A stretch of DNA of 44,355 bases, taken from positions 1-44,355 of the forward strand of contig JBBRYK010000016.1 in NCBI GenBank assembly GCA_038237665.1. Reading direction: 5' to 3'. The position numbers were made by a program, and so were the translations under genes. Below, one piece after another: positions 7,439 through 16,622 of the stretch (the first letter of the stretch is position 1; every line of letters begins with the position of its first letter). The DNA comes from JBBRYK01 sp038237665 (lineage in GTDB: Bacteria; Actinomycetota; Thermoleophilia; Gaiellales; Gaiellaceae). The notes beneath the pieces are model-generated. The model searched no databases. It saw only the letters and a list, made by a program, of their open reading frames with translations, and had not been told where the DNA came from.

Positions 7439-9428
7439 GCTCGGCCGCGCCTCGCTGATCCTCGCCTTGGGCCTGGCCGCGTACGCCCTGATTGGCGGAG
7501 CTTGTGCCGCACGGACGAGAAGCCGGCGGCTGGCAGCGTCGGCCGCGGATGCCCTGATCGCCTCCTCCGCCGCGAGCATCGTCGCCGCCAGCGTCCTCGC
7601 TGCTGCCTTCCTGCGCCACGACTTCAGTTTCACCTACGTTGCGGAACACTCGAATCGGACGTTGCCGCGCCTCTACACGCTATCGGCCTTCTGGAGTGGC
7701 CAGGAGGGCTCGCTCCTCCTCTGGTTCCTGCTCCTGGCCGCTTACGGGGCCGGCGCCGTCTACATGAACCGAAGGAAACACCCTGAGGTTGTCGCCTGGG
7801 TGGTGCCGGTCATCGCGCTCGTCGAGCTCTTCTTCGCGTTTCTGCTCGTCGCCGTTGCCAGTCCTTTCGATCTTCAGCCACGCGTGCTCGACGGCCAGGG
7901 CTTGAACGCCAGCCTGCAGAACCCCTACATGATGGCTCACCCACCGCTCCTCTACCTCGGCTATGTCGGACTAACCGTTCCGTTCGCGTTTGCCATCGGC
8001 TCGCTGCTCGCCGGGCGAGGCGACGAGCGTTGGATCATCGCAACACGTCGCTGGACGCTCGTCGCCTGGGCCTTTCTGGGCGTCGGGCAGCTGCTTGGCG
8101 CCAAGTGGGCGTACGAGGAGATCGGCTGGGGCGGCTACTACGGCTGGGATCCGGTCGAAAACGCGGCGCTCATGCCCTGGCTCGCGGCGACAGCCTTCCT
8201 CCACTCAGTGATGGTTGAGGAAAAGAAGGGGATGCTCCGCGTCTGGAACGTGCTGCTCGTCATCCTGACCTTCGCCCTTTCGCTGTTCGGAACCTTCCTC
8301 ACCCGCTCCGGCGTCCTGCAATCGGTTCACGCCTTCACCCAAAGCCCGATCGGCCCCTGGTTTATCGGCTTCATCGCCGTCGTCGTTCTGACGTCTATGG
8401 CGCTCTTCTTCTGGCGCCTGCCTTTGCTCAGAACGCGGACCAGGCTCGAGTCGCTCGCCTCGCGTGAGGCGACGTTTCTGTACAACAACCTCCTCCTCGT
8501 CGCCTTCTGCCTGACCATCCTGTGGGGCGTCCTCTTCCCGCTCATCTCTGAAGCCGTGCGCGGCGAGACGGTGACCGTTGGCCGGCCCTACTACAACTTC
8601 TTCCTGCGCGCCTTCGGACTCCCGCTCCTTCTGCTGATGGGCCTCGGCCCGCTGTTTGCCTGGCGACGCTCAAGCCTCCGGGCCTTGGCGAGGACGCTGC
8701 TCGTACCGCTCATCGCCGCCGCCCTAGCCGGAACGGTGCTCCTCTTCCTCGGCGCCGGCTCATCGAAGCCGGGACTCATCGCCTACACCTTCTCGGCCTT
8801 CGTGCTCGCGTCGATCGTCCATGAGTTCGCGCGGGGAACTCGCGCACGGCGGGCCCTTGGCGACGGAAGTTGGCCGCGCGCCTTCGCCGCTCTGGTCAAC
8901 CGCAATCGCCGCCGCTACGGCGGCTACGTCGTTCACGCCGCGGTTGTTTTCCTGGCAATCGGCGTCGCCGGTTCAAGCGCCTACCAATCCGGGCGCGAAG
9001 GAAAGCTCAAACCTGGACAAACGATGGCGATCGGTGGCTATGACCTCACCTACCGACGCCTCGAAGAGCAACGCGTCGGAAACGCCAACGAACTCCGCGC
9101 CCTTGTCGACGTCAGCCGGGGATCTGATCTCGTTGGTCGCATGCGACCAGGCAAGAACCAGTACTTCCCGGTTGCCGGCCTCTTCTCGAACGAGGTAGCG
9201 ATCCGCAGCAACTGGCTGACCGGCGAAGACCTCTATCTCGTTGCCGACCAGATCAACCGCGATGGATCCGTCTACTTCAAGGTCTGGGTCAAGCCGCTCA
9301 TCAACCTGATCTGGCTCGGCGGGCTCGTCTTCGTTATCGGCTCGCTGGTCGCCATCTGGCCTGATGCACGTGAGGAGCGGCGACTCGCGCGGCGCTACGC
9401 CCCTCAGCCGTTGCCGAGCGAGGGCTGA
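7431..9428 (+). CDS. ccmF: Cytochrome c-type biogenesis protein CcmF (haem lyase component)
   Basis: A 665-residue polytopic membrane protein, the usual CcmF length, with about 15 predicted hydrophobic segments. The tryptophan-rich haem-handling signature is present (WGGYYGWDPVENA, about residues 232-245), with a conserved periplasmic-type His segment before it (NPYMMAHPPLLYLGY). A large soluble C-terminal loop (about 545-635) and a final TM segment follow. CcmF joins haem to the CXXCH motif of apocytochrome c at the outer face of the membrane. No ccmA-E or ccmH are visible in the window, although a TlpA/ResA-like reductase lies upstream. The short stretch 9429-9533 has a weak Leu/Ala-rich frame that could be a CcmI/CycH remnant, but I cannot support it. 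Confidence 0.9.
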   Translation: MAELGRASLILALGLAAYALIGGACAARTRSRRLAASAADALIASSAASIVAASVLAAAFLRHDFSFTYVAEHSNRTLPRLYTLSAFWSGQEGSLLLWFLLLAAYGAGAVYMNRRKHPEVVAWVVPVIALVELFFAFLLVAVASPFDLQPRVLDGQGLNASLQNPYMMAHPPLLYLGYVGLTVPFAFAIGSLLAGRGDERWIIATRRWTLVAWAFLGVGQLLGAKWAYEEIGWGGYYGWDPVENAALMPWLAATAFLHSVMVEEKKGMLRVWNVLLVILTFALSLFGTFLTRSGVLQSVHAFTQSPIGPWFIGFIAVVVLTSMALFFWRLPLLRTRTRLESLASREATFLYNNLLLVAFCLTILWGVLFPLISEAVRGETVTVGRPYYNFFLRAFGLPLLLLMGLGPLFAWRRSSLRALARTLLVPLIAAALAGTVLLFLGAGSSKPGLIAYTFSAFVLASIVHEFARGTRARRALGDGSWPRAFAALVNRNRRRYGGYVVHAAVVFLAIGVAGSSAYQSGREGKLKPGQTMAIGGYDLTYRRLEEQRVGNANELRALVDVSRGSDLVGRMRPGKNQYFPVAGLFSNEVAIRSNWLTGEDLYLVADQINRDGSVYFKVWVKPLINLIWLGGLVFVIGSLVAIWPDAREERRLARRYAPQPLPSEG

Positions 9429-9533
9429 GCTTGTTGGCGGCGGTGCTTCTCGGCGATCCGGATTGGCGATCGACACCGATTCGAGAGGCGGAACCAGCCG
9501 GAGAAAAGGCGGGCCCTAGCGCTCCACGAGACC

Positions 9534-10442
9534 TTAGCGATGCTGAATCACCAGGGCCCGTACCGCACGCGAGAGCTCGTCGGCCGTGAGCGAGCCCTCG
9601 AACTTGGCCTTGACCCGACCATCCCTGCCGACGAGAAACGTGAACGGCTCACTTGGAAGCCGCCACTGCCGTGCGAAGACGTTGAGACCTCGCCCAGGGT
9701 CGTTCCCACGAAATGGCTCGACATGGATGAAACGAACGCCGGTGCGCAAGAAACGGCGACGAACGGCATCGACGACGTCGACGATCGGACCGCACGTGCG
9801 GTTCGGGCAGAACTTCGGGGTCGCGAAGACAACGACGAAGGGCTTACGGGCGATTAGCGAAGCGGCGACCTAAAATTGCAACAGGTTGCGATCGGGAGGG
9901 ACGTGCGTTGTGATCGCGGCTAGGTTCTTTCCGCTGCTCGCTATGGTCGGCGTTCTGGAGCGCGGCGCCGCGGCTCCCACTGGCAGCGACCTGCTGATAG
10001 GCCGCACATTGATGTCGACCTCGGCCTGAACAGGTTTCGGCGCTCGTGAACGCACGAGTACCCGATAGCTACCGGCGTTGAGGCGGACGTGAGCGACATA
10101 CAAGAACCTCGTCCCAAAGGGACTTGCCGCGAGGCCGGCAACGGTCACCGGCTCGCGTCTCGCAATCGCCTCCGTAAGTGGCGGTGAATCCTCATGGCGC
10201 GCCAACCACAGGGCGATCTTGCTGGACTCGACAAGTCGCCCGTTCGCGCGCGCGAGAACGAAGGTTAAGCGCGCGGGACCGATCGCGAGGTCTGACGTTC
10301 CCATAGTTACAACCCCTTCCGCGGCTCCGTGAGTTAGATCACGCAACGCTTTGTCCTCGGGCGCAACCGACCCGCAGCCAGCGAAAACCGTGAGCGCTGC
10401 CAAGGCGGCGAGGAGCGATGCAGTTCGCGGCCAGCGCGGCAT
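9534..10442 (-). pseudogene. Thioredoxin-fold lipoprotein interrupted by an in-frame amber codon
   Basis: One continuous frame of 303 codons, split by a TAG at 9870-9872. The first part (190 aa) has a lipoprotein signal with lipobox LTVFAGC and a beta-rich domain. The second part (112 codons) begins immediately after the stop without any start codon. It encodes a redoxin domain with PFVVVFATPKFCPNRTCGP, a possible C-x4-C redox pair, and ends in FLVGRDGRVKAKFEG. The continuity of the frame and fold makes a single ancestral gene certain to my reading. TAG is a normal stop elsewhere in this window, so this is a nonsense mutation or a sequence error. It lies between ccmF and lspA and probably served extracytoplasmic thiol chemistry. 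Confidence 0.78.
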
Positions 10443-10478
10443 AACAGAGGTCTAGCGGGTGTCCGCGCGCTTGGCAAC

Positions 10479-10484
10479 TACACT
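10479..10484 (+). promoter_or_regulatory. -10-like hexamer TACACT of lspA, leaderless-type
   Basis: TACACT is followed by 6 nt and the GTG start of lspA, with no ribosome site. Confidence 0.45.
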
Positions 10485-10490
10485 CGTGTC

Positions 10491-10991
10491 GTGGTCATCT
10501 TCCTTGAGCGAGCCGCTCCGCCAGCGCGCCCGCGGCGCGCTCAGTGGTTGGCGCTCTTCGCCGTCGCCGCTGCCGCCATCCTGGCCGACCAGGCAACGAA
10601 GCAGATCATCTCGACGCATCTGGCCGTCGGTCGGTCAATCGAGGCCATCGGCCCCCTCTGGGTTGGTCACATCGACAACCGCGGGCTGGCCCTCGGTTTC
10701 CTTGCTCCTCGGTCTTGGCTCACTTTGGCTGCTGTGGCCGTCGTTGTCGCCGGCGCGGTCGCAATGTTCGCGCGGGGCGCCAGAGCCAGACCGGCCAGGT
10801 GGCTCTCGTTTGGACTCCTCCTTGGAGGAAGCGCAGCAAATCTGATCGATCGTGTCATGGTCGGTCACATCACCGACTTCGTCGGTTTGCATCTTCTACC
10901 CGTTTTCAACCTGGCCGACCTCTTCATCGTGGCCGGCCTTTTCGCCGTGGCGATCGGGCTGTCACGGCGCTCACTGTCGTTAGCCGGGTAG
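10491..10991 (+). CDS. lspA: Lipoprotein signal peptidase (signal peptidase II)
   Basis: A 166-residue membrane protein with four hydrophobic helices and the conserved LspA blocks: ADQATKQ in helix 1, a NRGLALGFL block, and the two catalytic Asp regions in NLIDRVMVGHITDFV and FNLADLFIVAG. It cleaves signal peptides before the lipidated Cys of prolipoproteins. The divergent neighbour (start 10442) is itself a predicted lipoprotein. The GTG start at 10491 is 6 nt after TACACT, consistent with a leaderless transcript. No lgt or rluD-type neighbour is visible. Confidence 0.92.
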   Translation: MVIFLERAAPPARPRRAQWLALFAVAAAAILADQATKQIISTHLAVGRSIEAIGPLWVGHIDNRGLALGFLAPRSWLTLAAVAVVVAGAVAMFARGARARPARWLSFGLLLGGSAANLIDRVMVGHITDFVGLHLLPVFNLADLFIVAGLFAVAIGLSRRSLSLAG

Positions 10992-11036
10992 TCGGCTCCC
11001 CGCGCCGAGATGCGCGTAAACAGGGGCGAGCTGACC

Positions 11037-12881
11037 TTACGCGCGTACGTCGATGATCATCGTCAAACCGCCGCCACCCTCCTCCTCGACGTTGTTGTTG
11101 GTCGTGTGGTGAGGGATATGGCAGTGAAGCAGCCACTTGCCAGGCCGACGGGCCATCCAGATCACGTCGTACCGTTCGCCGGGGCCGACATCGACCGTGT
11201 CTTTCGTGAGTCGCGCTCCGGTCGGGACTGGATTGCCGTCGGTCGCGACGATCTCGAACGGTCCGCCGTGGATGTGCATCGGGTGGACGAAGTTGTTGTT
11301 CGAGCCTATGAAGCGGACGAGGACCCGCTCGCCAACGCGCATGTGAACTCTCTCGGTGTCCGGATACGCCTTGCCGTTGATCGTGAAGAAGTTCGGAAGG
11401 CCACCTTCCATCAGCATTGCCGGGTAGGTGTATCCCTCACGCTCGAGCCACTCCTGCAGCTCGACGATCAGCTCGTGCTGATAGGTCTCAATCTGGTCGC
11501 TTGGCCTGGCCGCCTCGACGATCAGCGCCCCGTAGAGCCCCAGGGCCTGCTGGCGATCCGCGTGATCGTGTGAGTGGTAGAAGTAGGTACCGGGCCGCGT
11601 CGCCGTGAACTCGTACGTGAAGCTTCCTCCAGGTGGAATGGGCGGTTGGGTGATCTCTGCCGGCCCGTCCATCGCGTTCGGTACCACGAGGCCGTGCCAG
11701 TGGACGGTCGTCGATTGGGGGAGTCGGTTCGTGACGTGGATTCGCAGCCGGTCGCCGACGGTTATGCGGATCTGCGGCCCAGGTATCTGGCGGTTGAAGG
11801 CATAAGCATCGACGCGCTCGTGCCGAAGGATGTTCCAGCGAATGACCGACGTCTCGAGCTCGAAGACCTTGACGCCGTTTTCGATCGTTGGCGCTAGCCG
11901 TTGATCGCCACGCGCAGATGCCGGAGCACGGTATGAGACGAGGTCAGGGTCGACCGCCGACATGTCACGCATTGCCTGAGCCGGCGTGTCACGGGTCATG
12001 ATCATTCCCGGCGGCATGATCGCCCCGTCAACGTCCTGGGCGCTCAGGCTGAGGTTGACCCGTTGGCCCGGCAAAACGACGCCGCCGACCAAAGCCAGCA
12101 TCGTCAAGAGAGCGACGACGGCGAGTTGCGGACGGGTTACATCGGGCCGCATAACGTGCCCCTTGTGCCCTGAGGCGGTCCCGTGGTGACCGCCGCTCGC
12201 AGGCTTCGCCTCGCCCGCCGGGCGAACGGTCATCAGCCCGTGTTTCATGTTGCGTGCGACCATCCAGACGTTGACCGGGTACGCCGTCGCGAACCCGACG
12301 ATGACGCCGACCGACATCACCGCCCAGAAGAGAGGCTCAGTTGGTTCCATCGCCCGCATATCGCGGCCCATCATCAGGAGAGCCATCGTCGGGAACATCC
12401 CGGCGGCCATCATGTTCATCGATAGCCACTCGGGAACGAACGTCGACCGCACCGCTCGCGGGTAGGAACCGCCGAGCATGTCCTTCATGAACAAGGACTG
12501 GAAGATGAACAGTCCAAAAGCGAAGCCGGCGACATACTCGACGATGAAGTCGAGCCACATCGGCAGGCCGAGCACCGCCGTGATCGCCGCCGCAGCGATG
12601 ATGCCGGTCGCGTCGCCGGCGATGCAGTGAACGGTTGAGCCAACGCCCTGTTTCCAGAGCGGCTTGACGAACTCCTCGTGCGTGCCGGGCGCCGGCTCCT
12701 TGTCGGCCAGAACGTAGAGGGCCAAGGCGATCGGGCCCATGTAGAGCGTGATCAGAACCCAGCCCCACTTCATGACCTTCTCCTCGGGGTTCTTGCACAC
12801 GAAGTTGTCGTAGGCCACGTAAATGGTCGAAAGGCCGGCCAGCGTGAACCAGGCGATCAGCATCCAGTCAGGGACGATCAC
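11037..12881 (-). CDS. DUF4396 membrane domain fused to a multicopper oxidase
   Basis: A 614-residue two-part protein. Residues 1-235 are a polytopic membrane domain of the DUF4396 type (MIVPDWMLIAWFTLAGL start, several helices rich in Met and His). A His/Gly linker and another membrane segment (about 240-280) follow. Residues 330-614 carry cupredoxin domains with all four copper-ligand blocks: TVHWHG, YFYHSHDH, HPMHIHG and LLHCHIPHH. Multicopper oxidases of this kind oxidise Cu+ or other small substrates with O2 outside the cytoplasm. The gene is divergent from copZ-copA-csoR, and the shared 137-bp region holds a candidate CsoR site, so copper control is likely. The GTG start at 12881 has the ribosome site GAGAGGAG before it. 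Confidence 0.85.
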   Translation of the reverse strand: MIVPDWMLIAWFTLAGLSTIYVAYDNFVCKNPEEKVMKWGWVLITLYMGPIALALYVLADKEPAPGTHEEFVKPLWKQGVGSTVHCIAGDATGIIAAAAITAVLGLPMWLDFIVEYVAGFAFGLFIFQSLFMKDMLGGSYPRAVRSTFVPEWLSMNMMAAGMFPTMALLMMGRDMRAMEPTEPLFWAVMSVGVIVGFATAYPVNVWMVARNMKHGLMTVRPAGEAKPASGGHHGTASGHKGHVMRPDVTRPQLAVVALLTMLALVGGVVLPGQRVNLSLSAQDVDGAIMPPGMIMTRDTPAQAMRDMSAVDPDLVSYRAPASARGDQRLAPTIENGVKVFELETSVIRWNILRHERVDAYAFNRQIPGPQIRITVGDRLRIHVTNRLPQSTTVHWHGLVVPNAMDGPAEITQPPIPPGGSFTYEFTATRPGTYFYHSHDHADRQQALGLYGALIVEAARPSDQIETYQHELIVELQEWLEREGYTYPAMLMEGGLPNFFTINGKAYPDTERVHMRVGERVLVRFIGSNNNFVHPMHIHGGPFEIVATDGNPVPTGARLTKDTVDVGPGERYDVIWMARRPGKWLLHCHIPHHTTNNNVEEEGGGGLTMIIDVRA

Positions 12882-12979
12882 GGCACTCCTCTCGTTGATG
12901 CTCGCGGCAGGAATTGGACGGACGTGATGATTGCGGTTCCTGACCTGTGTATGACGAACTCGATCATCGAAGAATTCAT

Positions 12980-12996
12980 ATACCCTATACTGGTAT
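12980..12996 (+). promoter_or_regulatory. Candidate CsoR operator and copZ promoter
   Basis: ATACC-N7-GGTAT is a perfect 5-bp dyad that contains TATACT (12986-12991), a good -10 hexamer for copZ. CsoR repressors bind dyads flanked by ATACC/GGTAT, and a csoR gene lies in the same operon. Confidence 0.5.
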
Positions 12997-13018
12997 TTCA
13001 GCTTGGAAGGAGATGAGA

Positions 13019-13219
13019 ATGAGTGAGATCACGTATCGCGTCCCGGCGATGAGCTGCGGCCACTGCCAGCAGGCCGTCAGCTCTGAGCTTGAAGCAGTTG
13101 AGGGCGTCCAGACCGTCGATGTCGACCTCGACACAAAGCTTGTTGTCGTCCATGGCAACCGGCTCGACGATGCCGCGCTCAGAGCGGCCATCGCCGAGGC
13201 TGGTTACGAGGCGGCATAG
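13019..13219 (+). CDS. copZ: Copper chaperone of the CopZ/HMA family
   Basis: A 66-residue protein that is a complete heavy-metal-associated domain: metal-binding MSCGHC near the N-terminus, then the beta-alpha-beta-beta-alpha-beta pattern ending AAIAEAGYEAA. It binds Cu+ in the cytosol and delivers it to the CopA ATPase encoded 14 bp downstream. The ATG at 13019 was chosen because AAGGAG lies 6 nt before it; the ATG at 13013 touches that ribosome site. Confidence 0.88.
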   Translation: MSEITYRVPAMSCGHCQQAVSSELEAVEGVQTVDVDLDTKLVVVHGNRLDDAALRAAIAEAGYEAA

Positions 13220-13233
13220 CCGAGGCGGGACGG

Positions 13234-15369
13234 TTGGCGACGACAATCGAAACAAGGGCGCCGGAGACAGGCGAGGTCAGGCTTGAGCTCGAGGGGATGA
13301 CCTGTGCTTCTTGCGCGGCGCGGATCGAGCGCAAGCTGAACAAGCTCGACGGCGTCGAGGCGACCGTCAACTTCGCGACCGAACAGGCGACAGTGCGCTG
13401 CGACTCGGCCGTTTCCCTCGCAGAGCTCGTCGGCGCCGTCGAGTCGGTCGGCTACGGCGCGCACGTCGCCCAGTCGGCTCCCGAGGCGGGAGAGGGTCAG
13501 CACCAGCGCGACGAGTCGCGCGCGGCTCTTACTCGGCGGCTTATCGTCGCGGCCGTCCTCACCGTGCCAGTTGCCCTCGTGGCGATGGTGTCGGCGCTGC
13601 AGTTCGCCCGCTGGGAGTGGCTCGCTCTTGGCTTGGCGACACCGGTCGTTTTTTACTCTGGGTTTGCTTTCCACCGCGCGGCTCTCAAGAACGCGCGGCA
13701 CCTGGCCGCCTCGATGGACACGCTGATCTCGCTGGGCACGCTCGCCGCTTGGCTGTGGTCGGTCGTGGTGATGGTCGCCGGCCTTGCCAGTGATACCTAC
13801 TTCGAAGTGGCGGCCGTCGTTACCACGCTGGTCGTTCTTGGCCGTTACCTCGAGGCCCGTGCGAAGGGGCGGGCGTCGCAGGCGATCAAGAAGCTGCTCG
13901 AGCTCGGCGCCAAGGAGGCGCGCCTGCTGCGCGACGGCGGCGAGGTGCTGGTGCCCGCGTCCGAGCTTCAGGTCGCCGATCTGTTCGTCGTCCGCCCCGG
14001 CGAGAAGATCGCCACTGACGGCGTTGTCGTCGAGGGTGCATCCGCGATCGATCAATCGATGCTGACCGGGGAGAGCGTGCCGGTCGAGGTCGACCCGGGC
14101 TCCGAGGTCGCCGGAGCGACCGTCAACAGCTACGGCCGCCTGGTTGTCCGTGCGACCAAGATCGGCGCAGATACCGCGCTCGCTCAAATCGCCCGCCTCG
14201 TCGACCAGGCTCAATCCGGGAAGGCGCCGGTGCAACGGCTCGCCGACCGCGTCTCGGCGGTCTTCGTCCCCATAGTCATCGTCGTCTCACTCGCGACACT
14301 CTCCGGCTGGCTCGCCTTCGGCGCCACTGCAAGTACAGCCTTCACGGCAGGTGTCGCCGTCCTGATCATCGCCTGCCCGTGCGCGTTGGGTCTAGCGACG
14401 CCGACGGCGCTGATGGTGGGTACCGGCCGCGGCGCGCAGATGGGTGTCTTGATCAAGGGGCCGGAGATCCTCGAGCAGACGCGGCGGGTTACGACCATCG
14501 TTTTCGACAAGACTGGGACGGTCACAGAGGGCAAGATGGAACTCGCCGACATTGCGCTCCTGAATGGGGCCGCCCGCCGCGACGTGCTCCGCTTGGCCGG
14601 TGCTCTGGAAGCTGCCTCCGAGCATCCAATCGCCCAAGCCGTCGCCAGGGCGGCGCGAGCAGAACTCGGCGAACTGCCGCCGGTTTCGGGCTTTCGCAAC
14701 GAGCCGGGCGTCGGCGTTTCCGGCGTCGTGCAGGGCCATGAGGTCACCGTCGGCCGACGCGACGGGCGAATCGAAGTCGCCTGGGATGGGATTTCGCGGG
14801 CGGCTCTCACTGTGCGGGACACGGTCAAACCGACAAGCGCCGAAGCCATTCGCCAGCTCAGGGCACTCGGGCTCGAGCCGGTGCTCTTAACCGGCGACGC
14901 GCGCGAGACGGCCGAGCGCGTTGGTCGCGAAGTCGGCATCGAGCGAGTGCTCGCCGAGGTTTACCCCAACGACAAGGTCAACGAGGTCAAGCGCCTCCAG
15001 GGCGAGGGCCTCGTCGTCGCCATGGTCGGCGACGGCATCAATGATGCGCCGGCGCTCGCGCAGGCCGACTTGGGCCTGGCGATCGGCACCGGTACCGACG
15101 TGGCGATCGAGGCTAGTGACCTGACGCTCGTGTCCGGCGATTTGCGCGCCGCCGTCGATGCCATCCGCCTCGCGCGAAGCACCTTGCGCACGATCAAGGG
15201 CAACCTCTTCTGGGCTTTCATCTACAACGTCGCTGCCATTCCCCTCGCCGTCGGCGGGCTCTTGAGCCCGATCGCTGCCGCCGCCGCGATGGCCGCCTCG
15301 TCGCTCTTCGTCGTCACCAACAGCTTGCGCCTGAAGCGCTTCAGGAGCAGGCGAGAGGAGATTGGTTAA
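13234..15369 (+). CDS. copA: Copper-exporting P1B-type ATPase
   Basis: A 711-residue protein with one N-terminal HMA domain (MTCASCAARIE), eight expected membrane helices and the CPC transport motif (Cys381-Pro-Cys383). Other family marks are the phosphorylation site DKTGT (Asp425), the actuator loop TGES, the SEHPIAQAV motif of heavy-metal ATPases and the hinge GDGINDAPAL. It pumps Cu+ out of the cytoplasm at the cost of ATP. It lies in an operon with copZ upstream and csoR downstream, whose ATG overlaps the copA stop (TAATG). A TTG start at 13234 follows a GAGGCGGGA ribosome site. Confidence 0.93.
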   Translation: MATTIETRAPETGEVRLELEGMTCASCAARIERKLNKLDGVEATVNFATEQATVRCDSAVSLAELVGAVESVGYGAHVAQSAPEAGEGQHQRDESRAALTRRLIVAAVLTVPVALVAMVSALQFARWEWLALGLATPVVFYSGFAFHRAALKNARHLAASMDTLISLGTLAAWLWSVVVMVAGLASDTYFEVAAVVTTLVVLGRYLEARAKGRASQAIKKLLELGAKEARLLRDGGEVLVPASELQVADLFVVRPGEKIATDGVVVEGASAIDQSMLTGESVPVEVDPGSEVAGATVNSYGRLVVRATKIGADTALAQIARLVDQAQSGKAPVQRLADRVSAVFVPIVIVVSLATLSGWLAFGATASTAFTAGVAVLIIACPCALGLATPTALMVGTGRGAQMGVLIKGPEILEQTRRVTTIVFDKTGTVTEGKMELADIALLNGAARRDVLRLAGALEAASEHPIAQAVARAARAELGELPPVSGFRNEPGVGVSGVVQGHEVTVGRRDGRIEVAWDGISRAALTVRDTVKPTSAEAIRQLRALGLEPVLLTGDARETAERVGREVGIERVLAEVYPNDKVNEVKRLQGEGLVVAMVGDGINDAPALAQADLGLAIGTGTDVAIEASDLTLVSGDLRAAVDAIRLARSTLRTIKGNLFWAFIYNVAAIPLAVGGLLSPIAAAAAMAASSLFVVTNSLRLKRFRSRREEIG

Positions 15370-15677
15370 TGGCTGCGACCAAGCCGAAAACGCACGGCTA
15401 CAGCCAGGACAAGGAAGCTCTCGTGAAGCGGCTTCATCGCATCGAAGGCCAAGTACGTGGCATCGAGCGAATGGTCGAAGATGACCGATACTGCATCGAC
15501 ATCCTCACGCAGGTCTCGGCCGTCAACACAGCGCTCGAGTCGCTTGCCTTCCGAATCCTCGACGAGCACGTTCGGCACTGCGTCGCCGGCGCTCTCTCGT
15601 CCGGCGACGAGAAGGCCGCTGCCGCCAAGAGCAAGGAACTGCTCGAGGCCGTCCACCGCTTCGCGCGCACCCGCTGA
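15369..15677 (+). CDS. csoR: Copper-sensing repressor CsoR
   Basis: A 102-residue all-helical DUF156 protein (LVKRLHRIEGQVRGIERM). The copper ligands Cys42, His67 and Cys71 have the same spacing (25 and 4) as Cys36-His61-Cys65 of Mycobacterium tuberculosis CsoR. Apo-CsoR represses copper genes; Cu+ binding releases the DNA. The likely target is the dyad at 12980. The start codon overlaps the copA stop. Confidence 0.93.
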   Translation: MAATKPKTHGYSQDKEALVKRLHRIEGQVRGIERMVEDDRYCIDILTQVSAVNTALESLAFRILDEHVRHCVAGALSSGDEKAAAAKSKELLEAVHRFARTR

Positions 15678-15678
15678 C

Positions 15679-15984
15679 GTGACCCTGCCTCGCTTTCGGC
15701 TACGCAGCCGTCTTGCGGTCGTCCTCGCCGTTGGTGCTGTCGCCGCCTACAGCCTGTCCGGACACCACGGTCATGAATGGGGGTTCGCGGCCCACGGCCT
15801 CGAAGGGGTCGGCCTCTGCCTGATCATCTTCGCCCTTGCCGCGACCATGCTCGGCGGCGAATCGCCTCCCGTGCCGGCACGTCGGCTGGGACGGATTACC
15901 TCTGCGGCACAGCTGGCGCCCGACCTGGCGTCGGCGACGGGGCCGCGGCTGTCCCCTGCCTGGCTGAATCGCTTTCTCAACTGA
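15679..15984 (+). CDS. Small His-containing membrane protein of the copper operon
   Basis: A 101-residue protein whose GTG start is one base after the csoR stop, so it is almost certainly cotranscribed. It has two hydrophobic segments (about residues 8-24 and 38-58) around a GHHGHEWG loop, and a C-terminal tail rich in Ala, Pro and Arg. The His cluster and position suggest a copper-related role. I do not recognise the family. Confidence 0.6.
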   Translation: MTLPRFRLRSRLAVVLAVGAVAAYSLSGHHGHEWGFAAHGLEGVGLCLIIFALAATMLGGESPPVPARRLGRITSAAQLAPDLASATGPRLSPAWLNRFLN

Positions 15985-16037
15985 CAGGTCGCCGTTGAGC
16001 GCGGGTTTCCGCGAAAACGTCGACAAAGGAGATTCAG

Positions 16038-16613
16038 ATGAGAAAGCTGTTTGCAGTACTGGCCGCGCTCGTCGCGCTGACCGCGGGTCTCACCGCTGGC
16101 GCTGGCGCAGTAGCGAGCCCGGCCGGCCAGAGCTTGGCCGCCAAGGCACCGTTCGATCGCGCCTTCATCGACGCGATGGTTCCGCACCATCGCTCGGCGA
16201 TCGAAATGGTGCGAGTTGCCCGGCGGTATGGCTTGAGTGAACCCGTCTTGATTAGCGTCGGCCGCGACATCGTCGCGTCGCAGAACAAGGAGATCGGCCA
16301 GATGCTCACCTGGCGCAAGCGCTGGTATGGCTCGGCAAAGGTGGATCCCGATGGAGCGATGGAGCTCGGCCTTAGCGAACACGCGATGGGGATGGATCAC
16401 GATCTCGGCGAGCTGCGTCGGGCTGCCGACGTCAACAAGGTGTTCGCTCAGATGATGATCCCGCATCACCAGGGCGCGATTCGAATGGCCCGGCTGGCCT
16501 TGAAGCGAGCGCAGCATGCCGAGGTCAAGACGCTCGCTCGGGCAATCATCACGTCCCAGCAGCGTGAGGTACGGCTGATGGAACCGTACGCGAGCGGCAA
16601 GCACCAGCACTAG
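16038..16613 (+). CDS. Secreted DUF305 (CopM-like) protein
   Basis: A 191-residue protein with a signal peptide (MRKLFAVLAALVALTAG) and two DUF305 repeats, each with the hallmark MxPHHxxAIxM: DAMVPHHRSAIEM and QMMIPHHQGAIRM. A MGMDHDL stretch adds more Met/His ligands. DUF305 proteins are four-helix bundles often found with copper-resistance genes, and some bind copper outside the cytoplasm. A good ribosome site (AAAGGAG) precedes the ATG. It ends the copper island and is followed by a strong hairpin. Confidence 0.87.
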   Translation: MRKLFAVLAALVALTAGLTAGAGAVASPAGQSLAAKAPFDRAFIDAMVPHHRSAIEMVRVARRYGLSEPVLISVGRDIVASQNKEIGQMLTWRKRWYGSAKVDPDGAMELGLSEHAMGMDHDLGELRRAADVNKVFAQMMIPHHQGAIRMARLALKRAQHAEVKTLARAIITSQQREVRLMEPYASGKHQH

Positions 16614-16622
16614 GGCGGAAAT

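Noticed and set aside
9429..9533. Small CcmI/CycH-like gene after ccmF
   Set aside because: Only a short Leu/Ala-rich beginning is visible and the frame continues into antisense of the redoxin gene without recognisable family sequence.
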